Source of the DNA: Saccharopolyspora_D taberi
GTDB taxonomy: Bacteria > Actinomycetota > Actinomycetes > Mycobacteriales > Pseudonocardiaceae
Reading direction: 5' to 3'
Assembly (NCBI RefSeq): GCF_039534165.1
Contig: NZ_BAAAUX010000032.1
Location: forward strand, 14,762 to 78,761
Length of the DNA stretch: 64,000 bases
The notes beneath the pieces are model-generated. The model was not told where the DNA came from. It ran no database searches and saw only the letters and a list, made by a program, of their open reading frames with translations. Made by a program: the position numbers and the translations under genes. This document shows, in pieces, positions 25,734 through 33,533 of this stretch (positions within the stretch are counted from its first letter, which is position 1; every line of letters starts with the position of its first letter).

Positions 25734-27190
25734 GCGCACGCCTGCTGGAGCGCGCCCGCGCGCTGCTGATCCGCACCATGACCTTCTACCGGGACGACCC
25801 GCGCACCTCGACCTGGCTGCGCGGGAGGCTGGAACGGCTCGACCAGCCGCTGCGCATCGCGGTCAGCGGCCGGGTCAAGTCCGGCAAGTCGACCCTGATC
25901 AACGCGCTGGTCGGGGAGGAGCTGGCGCCGACCGACGCGGAGGAGCGCACCCAGGTCAACACCTTCTACCAGTACGGGCCGGAACCGAAGATCCTCGTGC
26001 ACACCCCGCACGGCGCGGTGCAGAACGTGCCGGTGACGACGCTGGACACGGCCACCATCCGGGACCTCCAGCGGTGGCGGCCGGACGAGGTGGCGCGGCT
26101 GGTGATCGAGGCACCGGCGCCGGGTCTCCAGGCGATCACGCTGATCGAGACCCCGGGCGTGGCGTCGTCGGCGGTGCAGGAGACCGGCCGCTCGGCGCTG
26201 GCGCAGGTGCTGTCCGAGGCGGACGCGGTGCTGTACCTGACCAGACACCCGCACCAGACCGACATCCAGTTCCTCCAGTCGGTGCACGAACTGCAGCTGG
26301 CCCGCGCCGCCCCGATCAACACGATCATCGCGTTCTCCAGGGCGGACGAGACCGGAAGCGGCGGCGTTGACGTGCTGGACGCGGCCGAGCGGATGGCGCA
26401 GCGCTACCGCGACGACCCGACGGTGCGATCCTTCGCACAGCACGTGATCCCGGTGGTCGGCCTGCTCGGGCAGGCATCGCAGACGATGACGGCCGAGGAG
26501 TTCAACGCGCTGGCCGGGCTGGCCCAGCTGCCGCAGGAGATCCTGGACGCACTGCTGCTGTCGGCGGACCGGTTCGCCAGTAGCACCGCACCGGAGGCGG
26601 TCCCCGCGCAGGTGCGGGCAAAACTGCTCGAACGCTTCGGCCGCTACGGGATCGCACGGGCGCTGATGTGCCTGCGCGACGGGGTCGCCGACCTGAAGGG
26701 CCTGCGCTCGGCGCTGCTGGAGGACAGCAGGCTCAACGACCTCCAGGAAGCCGTGTTCCTCCAGTTCGTGGAACGCCAGGATGCGTTGCGCGCGCGATCG
26801 ATCCTGCTCGCGGTGGACGTGGTGCTGCGCGGCAACCCAAGACCGGGCATGCAGCAACTGCATGGTGAGTTCGAGCACCTGCTCGCCAACGCCCACGAGT
26901 GGGAGGAACTGCGCCTGCTGTCCTCGCTGGCCTCGGGACAGATCCGATTCCCGCGCGCGTTGCAGTCCGAGGCGCACCGCCTACTCGGCGCGTACGGGGA
27001 CGACGTGCGAAGCAGGCTCGGCTACGACGAGAACGCCCTGAACCCGGACCTGGCCGACGAGGCCGCGGCTGTCCTCGCGCGCTGGCGAGAGGAAACGGTG
27101 AACCCGCTGCACGACCGCGCGCACCGCGAAGCGGTGAGGACGGTCGTGCGCAGCTGCGAGCGGTTGATCGCAACGCAGTTGAGGGGCTAG
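25730..27190 (+). CDS. iniC: IniC-like bacterial dynamin GTPase
   Basis: Second dynamin-like protein of the locus, 486 residues. G1 is GRVKSGKST (47-55), the switch-I Thr lies in EERTQVNTFYQY, and G3 reads IETPGVAS with Glu140 where most GTPases have Asp. G4 is FSRADE instead of NKxD. There is no strong transmembrane segment, unlike IniA, so it may act as a soluble partner, as paired dynamin-like proteins often do. ATGA overlap with iniA implies translational coupling and a fixed ratio. Confidence 0.85.
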   Translation: MSARLLERARALLIRTMTFYRDDPRTSTWLRGRLERLDQPLRIAVSGRVKSGKSTLINALVGEELAPTDAEERTQVNTFYQYGPEPKILVHTPHGAVQNVPVTTLDTATIRDLQRWRPDEVARLVIEAPAPGLQAITLIETPGVASSAVQETGRSALAQVLSEADAVLYLTRHPHQTDIQFLQSVHELQLARAAPINTIIAFSRADETGSGGVDVLDAAERMAQRYRDDPTVRSFAQHVIPVVGLLGQASQTMTAEEFNALAGLAQLPQEILDALLLSADRFASSTAPEAVPAQVRAKLLERFGRYGIARALMCLRDGVADLKGLRSALLEDSRLNDLQEAVFLQFVERQDALRARSILLAVDVVLRGNPRPGMQQLHGEFEHLLANAHEWEELRLLSSLASGQIRFPRALQSEAHRLLGAYGDDVRSRLGYDENALNPDLADEAAAVLARWREETVNPLHDRAHREAVRTVVRSCERLIATQLRG

Positions 27191-27620
27191 ACCCCGCAAC
27201 CACCCAAGCCAACGCGCCCAGCAAATGCCCCCACCCACGAGGGCGGGAAAGTCCCCACCCACAAGGGCGGGGTTTGGTTCTCATCCCGTCGACCTGGCGC
27301 CAGCCCGATCAGGCCGTGTCAAGGGGGCACAGACAAGAAAACCGCAGCGCAACAACGCAACGGCCCCCTTGACGCGGTCTGATAGCCCTCCGTGGAGGTC
27401 GACGGGATGAGAACCACCCCAACCGAACCGCAGCGGAGATCGAGGACTCATCCCGGAGACCTGCCGGGGGTCTGGGGTCGGCGAGGGCCCCAGAACCACG
27501 AGCCCTACCGGACTCCGAACCGGCAAAGCCGCTTCGGTCCCGGAGACCTGCCGGGGGTCTGGGGCCGGCGAGGGCCCCAGAAAGCCCCACGAAACCGCAG
27601 CCAAACCGGCAAACCCCCTC
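27191..27620. repeat. Structured dispersed repeat, copy 1
   Basis: It starts right after the iniC TAG stop. In order it holds two short hairpin units of the type CCCCACCCACAAGGGCGGGG, then a long hairpin at 27276-27415. The outer arms GGTTCTCATCCCGTCGACCT and its exact inverse are 20 bp (27276-27295 and 27396-27415). Inner arms of 26 bases (27303-27328 and 27363-27388) match at 22 positions, and the loop is 34 nt. Next come two tandem units with CCGGAGACCTGCCGGGGGTC, each able to form two small hairpins. The same arrangement recurs at 36488. 27621-27737 is A/C-rich and shows no gene. Confidence 0.85.
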
Positions 27621-27737
27621 CGCCCCAAGGTTGCCCCCAAACCCTGTGACAATCCCCTCCCCGCCCCAAACCAACCCCACCCCAAAACAAGCGTCTACCG
27701 AACAGAAAAGCCCAAAACCAGCCTGGAGGTAGATCGC

Positions 27738-28163
27738 ATGCTCAAGCGCATCCTGGGAATCGCCCCCGCCGTCGCCGTGACCGGCGCCGTCCTGCTCACC
27801 GGCTGCGCCACGGCGGAGCAGCCGGCCCCCGCCCCGGCCTCCGGCGGCGGAGCCGCGCTCGCCGCGAGCCAGCACGGCGTCGAGCCGGTCAACTGCGGCC
27901 CGCTGGACTTCGGCGACCGCACCTACGACCTCATCGGCGACGTGACCCCGGCGGGCCGGGTCGGCTGCACCGAGGCGTTCAACGTCATCGACGAGTACCG
28001 GAACCTCCCGGCGGACCAGTACGAAGGCACGCAGCGCAACGCGACCGTGATGAACGGGCAGTGGTCCTGCGCCACCGACGGCGGCTCCGGCCCGGACGCC
28101 AAGGGCAACATCTACTGCTCCAGCCAGCAGGGCATGGCCCTGCACACCGAGCTGCGCGTCTAG
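27738..28163 (+). CDS. Small secreted lipoprotein
   Basis: A 141-residue protein with a lipoprotein signal peptide: KR at 3-4, hydrophobic core 5-19, lipobox LTGC with lipidated Cys23. The mature part begins with an Ala/Pro-rich spacer, then a small domain with three further Cys residues (VNCGPLDFG, GRVGCTEAF, GQWSCATDG) and a fourth near the end (IYCSSQQ), probably disulphide-bonded outside the membrane. A lipoprotein gene (lpqJ) also follows iniBAC in M. tuberculosis as I recall; homology is unproven. GGAGG precedes the ATG. The stop overlaps the convergent glyoxalase gene in a CTAG. Confidence 0.82.
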   Translation: MLKRILGIAPAVAVTGAVLLTGCATAEQPAPAPASGGGAALAASQHGVEPVNCGPLDFGDRTYDLIGDVTPAGRVGCTEAFNVIDEYRNLPADQYEGTQRNATVMNGQWSCATDGGSGPDAKGNIYCSSQQGMALHTELRV

Positions 28164-28507
28164 CGGTGGCTCAGGACGTTGATCACCCGTCCGCTGGGGT
28201 CGCGGACGAAGAACCGCCGCACGCCCCACTCCTCGTCCTGGAGGGGGTGGACGATCTCCGCACCGCTGTCCAGCACGGCCGCGTGCACCGCGTCCACGTC
28301 GTCGACCTCGATGCTCATGTCCGGGGTCACCGGGGCGGTCTTGTCGCTGGACATGACGCTGACCTGCGCCGTCGGACTCGACGGTGAGGCCAGCGTCATG
28401 ATCCAGCCGAGGTTCATCACCTCCTCGAACCCGAGCAGGCCGTAGAACTCCCGGCTCTCCTGCGCGGCTTCGGACCGGATGATGGGCATGACGCGGCGAA
28501 CGGACAT
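28160..28507 (-). CDS. Glyoxalase/bleomycin-resistance (VOC) family protein
   Basis: A 115-residue vicinal-oxygen-chelate fold protein. Two beta-alpha-beta-beta-beta modules are visible: residues 1-55 (VMPIIRSEAAQESREFYGLLGFEEV) and 60-115 (DMSIEVDDVDAVHAAVLDSGAEIV, ending FFVRDPSGRVINVLSH). The DPSG-x-x-I/V-N motif is typical. Metal ligands and substrate cannot be set from the sequence alone. ATG 28507 is preferred over a longer reading upstream because it begins right at the fold. Confidence 0.88.
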   Translation of the reverse strand: MSVRRVMPIIRSEAAQESREFYGLLGFEEVMNLGWIMTLASPSSPTAQVSVMSSDKTAPVTPDMSIEVDDVDAVHAAVLDSGAEIVHPLQDEEWGVRRFFVRDPSGRVINVLSHR

Positions 28508-28604
28508 CGGCTGCTCCCGGTTCGACTGGACTGACCCCGGAGTATCGCGGATCAACGCCGCCGCCGAACCCCGGAACAGTCGATCGACGGGACTGCGCCG
28601 AGCG

Positions 28605-29078
28605 TCACCCGAACATGCCGGGCTGGTAGTCGCCCGCGGGGTTCTGGACGAGGACGTTCAGGCGGTTGAAGGAGTTGATGACCGCGATCAGGGTGACCAG
28701 GGCGGCGAGCTGGTCCTCGTCGTAGTGCTTGGCGGCGTTCGCCCAGACGTCGTCGGAGACCCCGCCCGCCGCGTCGGCGATGCGGGTGCCCGCCTCCGCC
28801 AGCTCCAGCGCGGCCCGCTCCGCCTCGGTGAACACCGTGGCCTCCCGCCACGCGGCCACGAGGTTGAGGCGCACCGTGGTCTCCCCGGCGTGCAGGGCGT
28901 CCTTGGAGTGCATGTCGACGCAGAACCCGCAGCCGTTGATCTGGCTCGCGCGCAGGAGCACCAGGTGGTGGGTCGACTCGGGAAGCCCCGAGTCCGAGAC
29001 GGCTTTGCCTGCCGCGACGATGTGTTTGATGGCCTTGGCCGAGACCCGGTTCTCGACGATGTTCAGTCGGGCGTTCAT
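28605..29078 (-). CDS. AhpD-like carboxymuconolactone decarboxylase family protein
   Basis: Alkylhydroperoxidase-like protein of 157 residues. The redox-active CxxC is NGCGFCVDMHSKDA (Cys50, Cys53, His57), the family signature. The remainder is all-helical (AALVTLIAVINSFNRLNV). It probably reduces peroxides or acts in a small thiol-redox system. ATG 29078 follows AGGAGC. No peroxiredoxin partner is adjacent. Confidence 0.9.
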   Translation of the reverse strand: MNARLNIVENRVSAKAIKHIVAAGKAVSDSGLPESTHHLVLLRASQINGCGFCVDMHSKDALHAGETTVRLNLVAAWREATVFTEAERAALELAEAGTRIADAAGGVSDDVWANAAKHYDEDQLAALVTLIAVINSFNRLNVLVQNPAGDYQPGMFG

Positions 29079-29150
29079 CGGTGCGCTCCTTGCTCTTTCG
29101 ATGGGTACACCCCTATGACCCCGGCGCTCGGGGAGATGTGACACGGGGGT

Positions 29151-29195
29151 GCGACCGGTCGGGGCAGGGGGGAGGAGGTTGCCCCGACCGGTCGC
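29151..29195 (-). terminator. Perfect 16-bp hairpin
   Basis: GCGACCGGTCGGGGCA (29151-29166) and its exact inverse complement (29180-29195) flank a 13-nt purine-rich loop. It lies between the zinc-ribbon gene and the AhpD-like gene, both on the minus strand, so it probably ends the zinc-ribbon transcript. No T run follows. Confidence 0.65.
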
Positions 29196-29240
29196 GCGGC
29201 TCGGTGCCCGGAGTCGGGGGCAGCGGCACCGAGCCGGGTC

Positions 29241-29486
29241 TCAGAACCTGATCAGGCCGTTGAGGATTCGGCGTTGGAGTTCCAGCGCCGGAGCCGCGAG
29301 GCGGTGCGCTTCGCGGTTGCAGGGCGGGCAGGTCGGCCAGAGCCAGGCGAGTTCCGAGTTGTCGGCGGGCAGTCGCTTGCCGCACAACGTCGTCACTTCC
29401 GTTCCGGTCGGGTAGCCGCCCGCGGGCCGGGCGTCCAGGCTCGCGTGCCGGGAGCCCTCGCAGGGGACCCAGTGGAACGGGTACAT
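29241..29486 (-). CDS. Small zinc-ribbon protein
   Basis: An 81-residue protein with YPFHWVPCEGSRHA at the N-terminus, then EVTTLCGKRL and LWPTCPPCNREAHRLA, giving Cys residues suited to bind zinc. Small zinc-finger proteins of this pattern are common in Pseudonocardiales and often sit beside an XRE regulator and a DUF397 gene, as here (divergent, 121 bp away). The function is unknown; a role with the neighbouring regulator is inference. Confidence 0.75.
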   Translation of the reverse strand: MYPFHWVPCEGSRHASLDARPAGGYPTGTEVTTLCGKRLPADNSELAWLWPTCPPCNREAHRLAAPALELQRRILNGLIRF

Positions 29487-29607
29487 CGGCACCGCCCTGG
29501 TGAACTGGAGATCAATTGATGTAGCCAGATTGCCCGTCTATTAGACGCTGATCAATTCCACGATTGAGGGAAGTGCAAGGCGATTCTTTGCGGATAGCAT
29601 TTGTCTT

Positions 29608-30462
29608 GTGCCTGTAGACAGTAACGGTGTAACTCCGAGAGCCCGCGCGCTTTCCGCCGCGATCCGTTCGATTCGGGAGCGTTCGGGGGTGAGTGGAAGA
29701 GAACTGAGCCGACGTTTGGGTCTGAGCCATGGAACGGTTTCGCACTGGGAGACCGGTCGACGGATACCGACACCGGAGGACGTGGCGTCGCTGCTGACGG
29801 CGGCCGGGGTGACCGGTTCCGAGAAGAAGCGCCTGGTCGAGCTCGCCCGGCACGCAGGCGAACCGAACTGGCTCACCGTCGGAATGCCCGGCATTCCGCA
29901 GCAGTTGGCCGGGGCCGTCGAATGCGAGCGAGCCGCTTCCGCCATCGTCGAATGGGCGCCGATGGTCGTGCCCGGGCTGCTGCAAACTACCGACTATTCG
30001 CGTGCGATCTCCCTCGCCAGCGGCCTTCCGGTGCACGAGACCGAGGCCCGGGTGATGTTGCGCACGGCGCGGCGGGAAGTGGTGACCGGCAAGAATCCGG
30101 TCCACCTCTCCGTGTTGATCGGCGAGAACGCCGTGAAGGACAAGATCGGCGAACCCGGGGTGATGGCGGACCAGCTCCAGCACCTCCTCGAACTGGGTGC
30201 CCGGGACAACGTGGTCATCCGGGTCGTACCGGCGCGCGTCGGCTGGCATCCAGGAGTGGCGGGGCCGTTCGTGCTCTACGACTTCCCGGATTCGCCACCC
30301 GTCGTGCACTTCGAGCACTACAGCTCCGGGGCGTTCGTCCCCGATGACGACGACGTCCAGGCGTACCGGCATGCGGTGGACAGCATCAGCAGGGTTGCCT
30401 TGACCACTGCGGCGACGTCAGAGTTCATCGGGAAGCTCGCCGAGCAGAGGGAGCGCGCATGA
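29608..30462 (+). CDS. XRE helix-turn-helix regulator with DUF5753 (Scr1-type)
   Basis: A 284-residue regulator. The HTH covers residues 15-70 (IRERSGVSGRELSRRLGLSHGTVSHWETGRR). The DUF5753 domain follows (about 95-275: MVVPGLLQTTDYSRAI, the VLIGENAV strand, GPFVLYDFPDSPPVVHFEH). These proteins pair with a small DUF397 protein, which is the next gene, in the many-copy Scr1 family of actinomycetes, related to regulators of development and described as toxin-antitoxin-like. The GTG start has no clear ribosome binding site. The stop overlaps the DUF397 gene (ATGA). Confidence 0.92.
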   Translation: MPVDSNGVTPRARALSAAIRSIRERSGVSGRELSRRLGLSHGTVSHWETGRRIPTPEDVASLLTAAGVTGSEKKRLVELARHAGEPNWLTVGMPGIPQQLAGAVECERAASAIVEWAPMVVPGLLQTTDYSRAISLASGLPVHETEARVMLRTARREVVTGKNPVHLSVLIGENAVKDKIGEPGVMADQLQHLLELGARDNVVIRVVPARVGWHPGVAGPFVLYDFPDSPPVVHFEHYSSGAFVPDDDDVQAYRHAVDSISRVALTTAATSEFIGKLAEQRERA

Positions 30463-30638
30463 TGTGGCGGAAGTCGAGCTACAGCAACCCCAACGGAAAC
30501 TGCGTCGAAGTCGGCGCCTTACCCGCCGGAGCGGCGGTCCGAGACACGAAGGACCGCGCGGCCGGGTACTTCACGGCGACCGGTCCGCAGTGGCGGGCGT
30601 TCCTCGCCGCGCTGAAGACCGGCCGCTTCGACCACTGA
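30459..30638 (+). CDS. DUF397 protein (partner of Scr1-type regulator)
   Basis: A 59-residue protein beginning MMWRKSSYSNPNGNCVEVG, the hallmark of DUF397, followed by AAVRDTKDRAAGYFTATG and WRAFLAALKTGRFDH. It overlaps the XRE gene by 4 bp, so they are co-translated. In studied pairs the small protein binds and modulates the HTH partner. The start may be the first or second of two adjacent ATG codons. Confidence 0.93.
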   Translation: MMWRKSSYSNPNGNCVEVGALPAGAAVRDTKDRAAGYFTATGPQWRAFLAALKTGRFDH

Positions 30639-30649
30639 CGCGAAACCCC

Positions 30650-30678
30650 GTGCGGCCCGGGCAAAACCCGGGCCGCAC
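30650..30678. terminator. Bidirectional hairpin between convergent genes
   Basis: GTGCGGCCCGGG (30650-30661) and CCCGGGCCGCAC (30667-30678) form a perfect 12-bp stem with the loop CAAAA. It lies between the ends of the DUF397 gene (+) and the MFS gene (-). Confidence 0.75.
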
Positions 30679-30680
30679 GG

Positions 30681-32123
30681 TCAAGAAACCGCCACCACCG
30701 CGCGCCGCACCTCAACGCGCGAAGGTGCGAGCAGTGCCCCCACCGCCACCGCGCCGAGCGCGGTCAGCGCGGCGATCGCCCAGAGCATGACCTGCCAAGC
30801 CCCGGTCAGCTGTGCGGCCTGCTCGGCGGTGCCGAGCTTCCCGGTCGCCACCCGGCCCGCCTGCTCCGCACCGAGACCGCCGGTCAGCAGCGTGATCAGC
30901 ACCGAGCCGAACAGCGCCATCACCAGCGTCTGGCTGCCGCCGCGGACCGTGTTCAGCAGCCCGGCCGCCATGCCGGTGCGCGAGCGGTCCACCTGGTTCA
31001 TCGCCTGCGCGTCGATCAGGCCCGTCGCCAGGCCGATCCCGAGCCCCACCGTCAGCAGCGGACCGAGCAGTTCCCCTCCTCCGATCCCCGGGTGCAGCCG
31101 GGTCAGCCAGGCGTTGCCCGCCGCGATCAGCAGCAGGCCGCCGGTGATCAGCAGCCGCGGCGGGACACCCCGGTTGACCAGTCGTCCGGTGAGCATCGGC
31201 AGCACCAGCGTCGGCACCGTCGACATCAGCATGACCAGGCCGGAATCCCGCGCCGACATCCCGTTCGCTCCCTGCAGGTAGGTCGGCAGGTACGACATCA
31301 CCCCGCCGAAGCCCAGCACCATCACCACGCCCGCCAGCAGCCAGCCGACGAACCGCCGGTCGCGCAGCAGCGTCAGGTCCAGCACCGGGTGCGGCGAGCG
31401 CCGCTCGACGGCCGCGAACACCGCGAGCAGTCCCGCGCCCGCCGCGAGCAGGCCCAGCACCAGCGGGCTCGTCCAGCCCGCGCGGGAGCTCTGGGTGATC
31501 GCGAACATGACCGACGCGAGCCCGCCGATGAACGTCAGCGCGCCGATCCAGTCCACCCGCGTGCGCTGTTCGGCGCGGGACTCGGTCATCGCGGAAGTGC
31601 CCGCCAGCAGCAGGAATCCCGCCGCGGCGAAGGTGCCGAAGGTGGCCCGCCAGCCGAGCGCGCCGACCAGCCAGCCCGCCAGCGTCGGGCCGATCGCCAT
31701 GCCCACGCCCGCGACGGTGCCCATCGCGGCGAACGCCTTGGTGCGCTCGGCCCCGGTGAACGTGGACGCCAGGATCGCGCCGCCACCGGCCATCACCCCG
31801 GCCGCCCCGATGCCGGTGACCGTGCGGGCCACGTCCAGCAGCAGGATGCTCGGCGTCACTGCGGCGACCAGGCTGCCCAGCGCGTAGGTCGCCGCCCCGG
31901 CGCGGTAGATCCGGCGCCTGCCGAACAGGTCCCCGGTCGACCCGGCGACCAGCATGAACGACGACGCGGTGAGGAAGTAGCCGGTCACCACCCATTGCAG
32001 GGTGCTGCCGGAGGTGTTCAACGCCGCCCCGATCTGCGGCAGGGCGACCGTCGTGCCGGACATCGACATCGGCAGCGTCAGGTACCCGAGCAGGACGACC
32101 GCCAGCGTCAGCTTGTTCTTCAC
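30681..32123 (-). CDS. MFS drug:H+ antiporter, DHA2-like
   Basis: Polytopic membrane exporter of 480 residues with about 14 hydrophobic segments, the DHA2 layout. Motif A appears as GSTGDLFGRRRIYRAG (about 60-75) and motif C-like stretches as AGVGMAIGPTLAGWLVGALGWR (about 140). It probably pumps a drug or metabolite out using the proton gradient. GTG 32123 follows GTGAGG; GTG 32135, overlapping the upstream stop, is an alternative. It forms an operon with the FMN reductase gene and is likely controlled by the divergent TetR. Confidence 0.9.
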   Translation of the reverse strand: MKNKLTLAVVLLGYLTLPMSMSGTTVALPQIGAALNTSGSTLQWVVTGYFLTASSFMLVAGSTGDLFGRRRIYRAGAATYALGSLVAAVTPSILLLDVARTVTGIGAAGVMAGGGAILASTFTGAERTKAFAAMGTVAGVGMAIGPTLAGWLVGALGWRATFGTFAAAGFLLLAGTSAMTESRAEQRTRVDWIGALTFIGGLASVMFAITQSSRAGWTSPLVLGLLAAGAGLLAVFAAVERRSPHPVLDLTLLRDRRFVGWLLAGVVMVLGFGGVMSYLPTYLQGANGMSARDSGLVMLMSTVPTLVLPMLTGRLVNRGVPPRLLITGGLLLIAAGNAWLTRLHPGIGGGELLGPLLTVGLGIGLATGLIDAQAMNQVDRSRTGMAAGLLNTVRGGSQTLVMALFGSVLITLLTGGLGAEQAGRVATGKLGTAEQAAQLTGAWQVMLWAIAALTALGAVAVGALLAPSRVEVRRAVVAVS

Positions 32124-32131
32124 GGTCGGCC

Positions 32132-32701
32132 TCACGCGGCGTACGGCTCGGCCGCGCGGGCGCCGCGCAGCGCGCGGGCCCACCAGGTGAGCTGGTTGAG
32201 CATGCCCTTGGCCGCGGCGTTGCAGCCCTCGTCGACCGGCACGCCGGACTCGTCGAAGCGGTCCCACGCGTTGTGGAAGCTGACGGTGTCGCGGACGGTC
32301 GTCGCGTGCAGCTCGGCGAACACCAGCCGCAGCTGCTCGACGGCGCGCAGACCGCCGCCCATGCCGCCGTAGGACACGAACCCGACCGGCTTGGCCTGCC
32401 ACTCCGCGCGGTAGAGGTCGATCGCGTTCTTCAGCGGCGCGGGGAAGCTGTGGTTGTACTCGGGCGTGACGACGACGAAGGCGTCGGCGGCGGCCAGCCG
32501 CTCGCCGAGCGCGGTCACGTGCGGGCCGGGCTCGGCGCCGAAGTCGATGGCGGTGGGCAGCGGGATCCCGGCCAGGTCCACGACGTCGACGTCGAGGCCG
32601 TCGAACTGCCGGGCCTGCTCGGCGAACCAGCTGGCCACGGTCGGCCCGAAGCGGCCTTCGCGGTTGCTCCCGATGATCACTGCGAGGCGCAGTTCGGACA
32701 T
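32132..32701 (-). CDS. NADPH-dependent FMN reductase-like protein
   Basis: Flavodoxin-fold protein of 189 residues. The phosphate loop is IIGSNREGRFGPTVA (residues 9-23). FVVVTPEYNHSFPAPLKNAIDLYRAEW (about 77-103) and VGFVSYGGMGGGLRAVEQLR (about 107-126) are the NAD(P)H-dependent FMN/quinone reductase signatures. It is the first gene of the minus-strand pair with the MFS pump, facing the TetR gene across a palindromic region. It may reduce the compound that the pump exports or that TetR senses; that is inference. Confidence 0.9.
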   Translation of the reverse strand: MSELRLAVIIGSNREGRFGPTVASWFAEQARQFDGLDVDVVDLAGIPLPTAIDFGAEPGPHVTALGERLAAADAFVVVTPEYNHSFPAPLKNAIDLYRAEWQAKPVGFVSYGGMGGGLRAVEQLRLVFAELHATTVRDTVSFHNAWDRFDESGVPVDEGCNAAAKGMLNQLTWWARALRGARAAEPYAA

Positions 32702-32743
32702 CTTCACTCCTCGGGTCGGTGTGCCGGAGGCGGACGAGTGGTA

Positions 32744-32802
32744 AAGTACAACATGTAATGCACTTAGTGCAATGACCACTGTACTTATGATCGCTGTACT
32801 TA
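32744..32802. promoter_or_regulatory. Operator region between reductase operon and tetR
   Basis: AAGTACA at 32744, and TGTACTTA at 32780 and again at 32795, are related half-sites in both orientations. A perfect palindrome TGCACTTAGTGCA lies at 32759-32771 between them. All are in the 117-bp spacer between divergent starts and are AT-rich against the local background. They fit binding sites of the adjacent TetR protein. Confidence 0.65.
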
Positions 32803-32818
32803 GGCTTGGGAGTGTGCT

Positions 32819-33454
32819 TTGAGCAGGGAGAACGCCGCGCGGCGCGGACCGGAGAAGCGGCGGGCGATCCTCGAAGGGGCCCGCGAGGTGTTCGGCCGGG
32901 ACGGCTACACCCGCGCCAGCATCGACGCGATCGCCAAGGCCGCCGAGGTCTCGACCCGCACCATCTACAACCACTTCAAGGACAAGGAGGAGCTGTTCCG
33001 CGCGGTGATCCTGGAAAGCGCGGAGCAGGTCCGCGAGGTCCAGCTGGCCGACCTGGACCGCAACCTCGGCAAGATCGTCGATCTGGAGTCGGACCTGGTC
33101 GACCTCGGGCTCGCCTTCACCAGGGTGATGCCCCGGTTCGGCGCGCACTTCGCGCTGGTGCGCCAGATCCAGGCCGAGATCGGCCATGTCCCGGACGACG
33201 TCATCCACGCCTGGCAGGAGGCGGGGCCGCAGCGCGTGCACGAGGACTTGGCGCGCAGGCTGGCCGAGCTGGGCGACAGGGGCCTGCTCGACGTCCCGGA
33301 CCCGAAGCGGGCTGCGCTGCACTTCGTGGCGCTGGTGGGCAGCGAGGTGCAGAGCCGGACGTACTACGGCGCGCTGCCCATCGGCGACGCCGAGCGGGAG
33401 GAGATCGTCCGGGCCGGCGTCGAGGTGTTCCTGCGCGCTTACCGTCCTAAGTAG
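32819..33454 (+). CDS. TetR-family transcriptional regulator
   Basis: Probable repressor of the divergent reductase-MFS operon. The HTH is clear (RRAILEGAREVFGRDGYTRAS, then EVSTRTIYNHFKDKEELFRA). The C-terminal helical domain ends AGVEVFLRAYRPK. The start is TTG 32819, which has no ribosome binding site and may be leaderless. At 211 residues it has the usual length. The ligand is unknown. Confidence 0.9.
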   Translation: MSRENAARRGPEKRRAILEGAREVFGRDGYTRASIDAIAKAAEVSTRTIYNHFKDKEELFRAVILESAEQVREVQLADLDRNLGKIVDLESDLVDLGLAFTRVMPRFGAHFALVRQIQAEIGHVPDDVIHAWQEAGPQRVHEDLARRLAELGDRGLLDVPDPKRAALHFVALVGSEVQSRTYYGALPIGDAEREEIVRAGVEVFLRAYRPK

Positions 33455-33460
33455 ACGGCA

Positions 33461-33490
33461 CGCGGCCCGGGGGAGAGCCCCCGGGCCGCG
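33461..33490. terminator. Bidirectional hairpin between tetR and katA
   Basis: CGCGGCCCGGGGG (33461-33473) and its exact inverse (33478-33490) form a 13-bp GC stem with the loop AGAG, directly after the tetR stop and before the convergent end of the catalase gene. Confidence 0.75.
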
Positions 33491-33533
33491 CGTTGTGGTG
33501 GGTTACCGCAGTCAGCGGTGGGTCAGGGCCGGA

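Noticed and set aside
27191..27737. Retron or group II intron reading of the long hairpin element
   Set aside because: No reverse transcriptase or intron-encoded protein is near either copy, and the hairpin lacks group II domain V-like features. A non-autonomous repeat or RNA element is the more cautious description.
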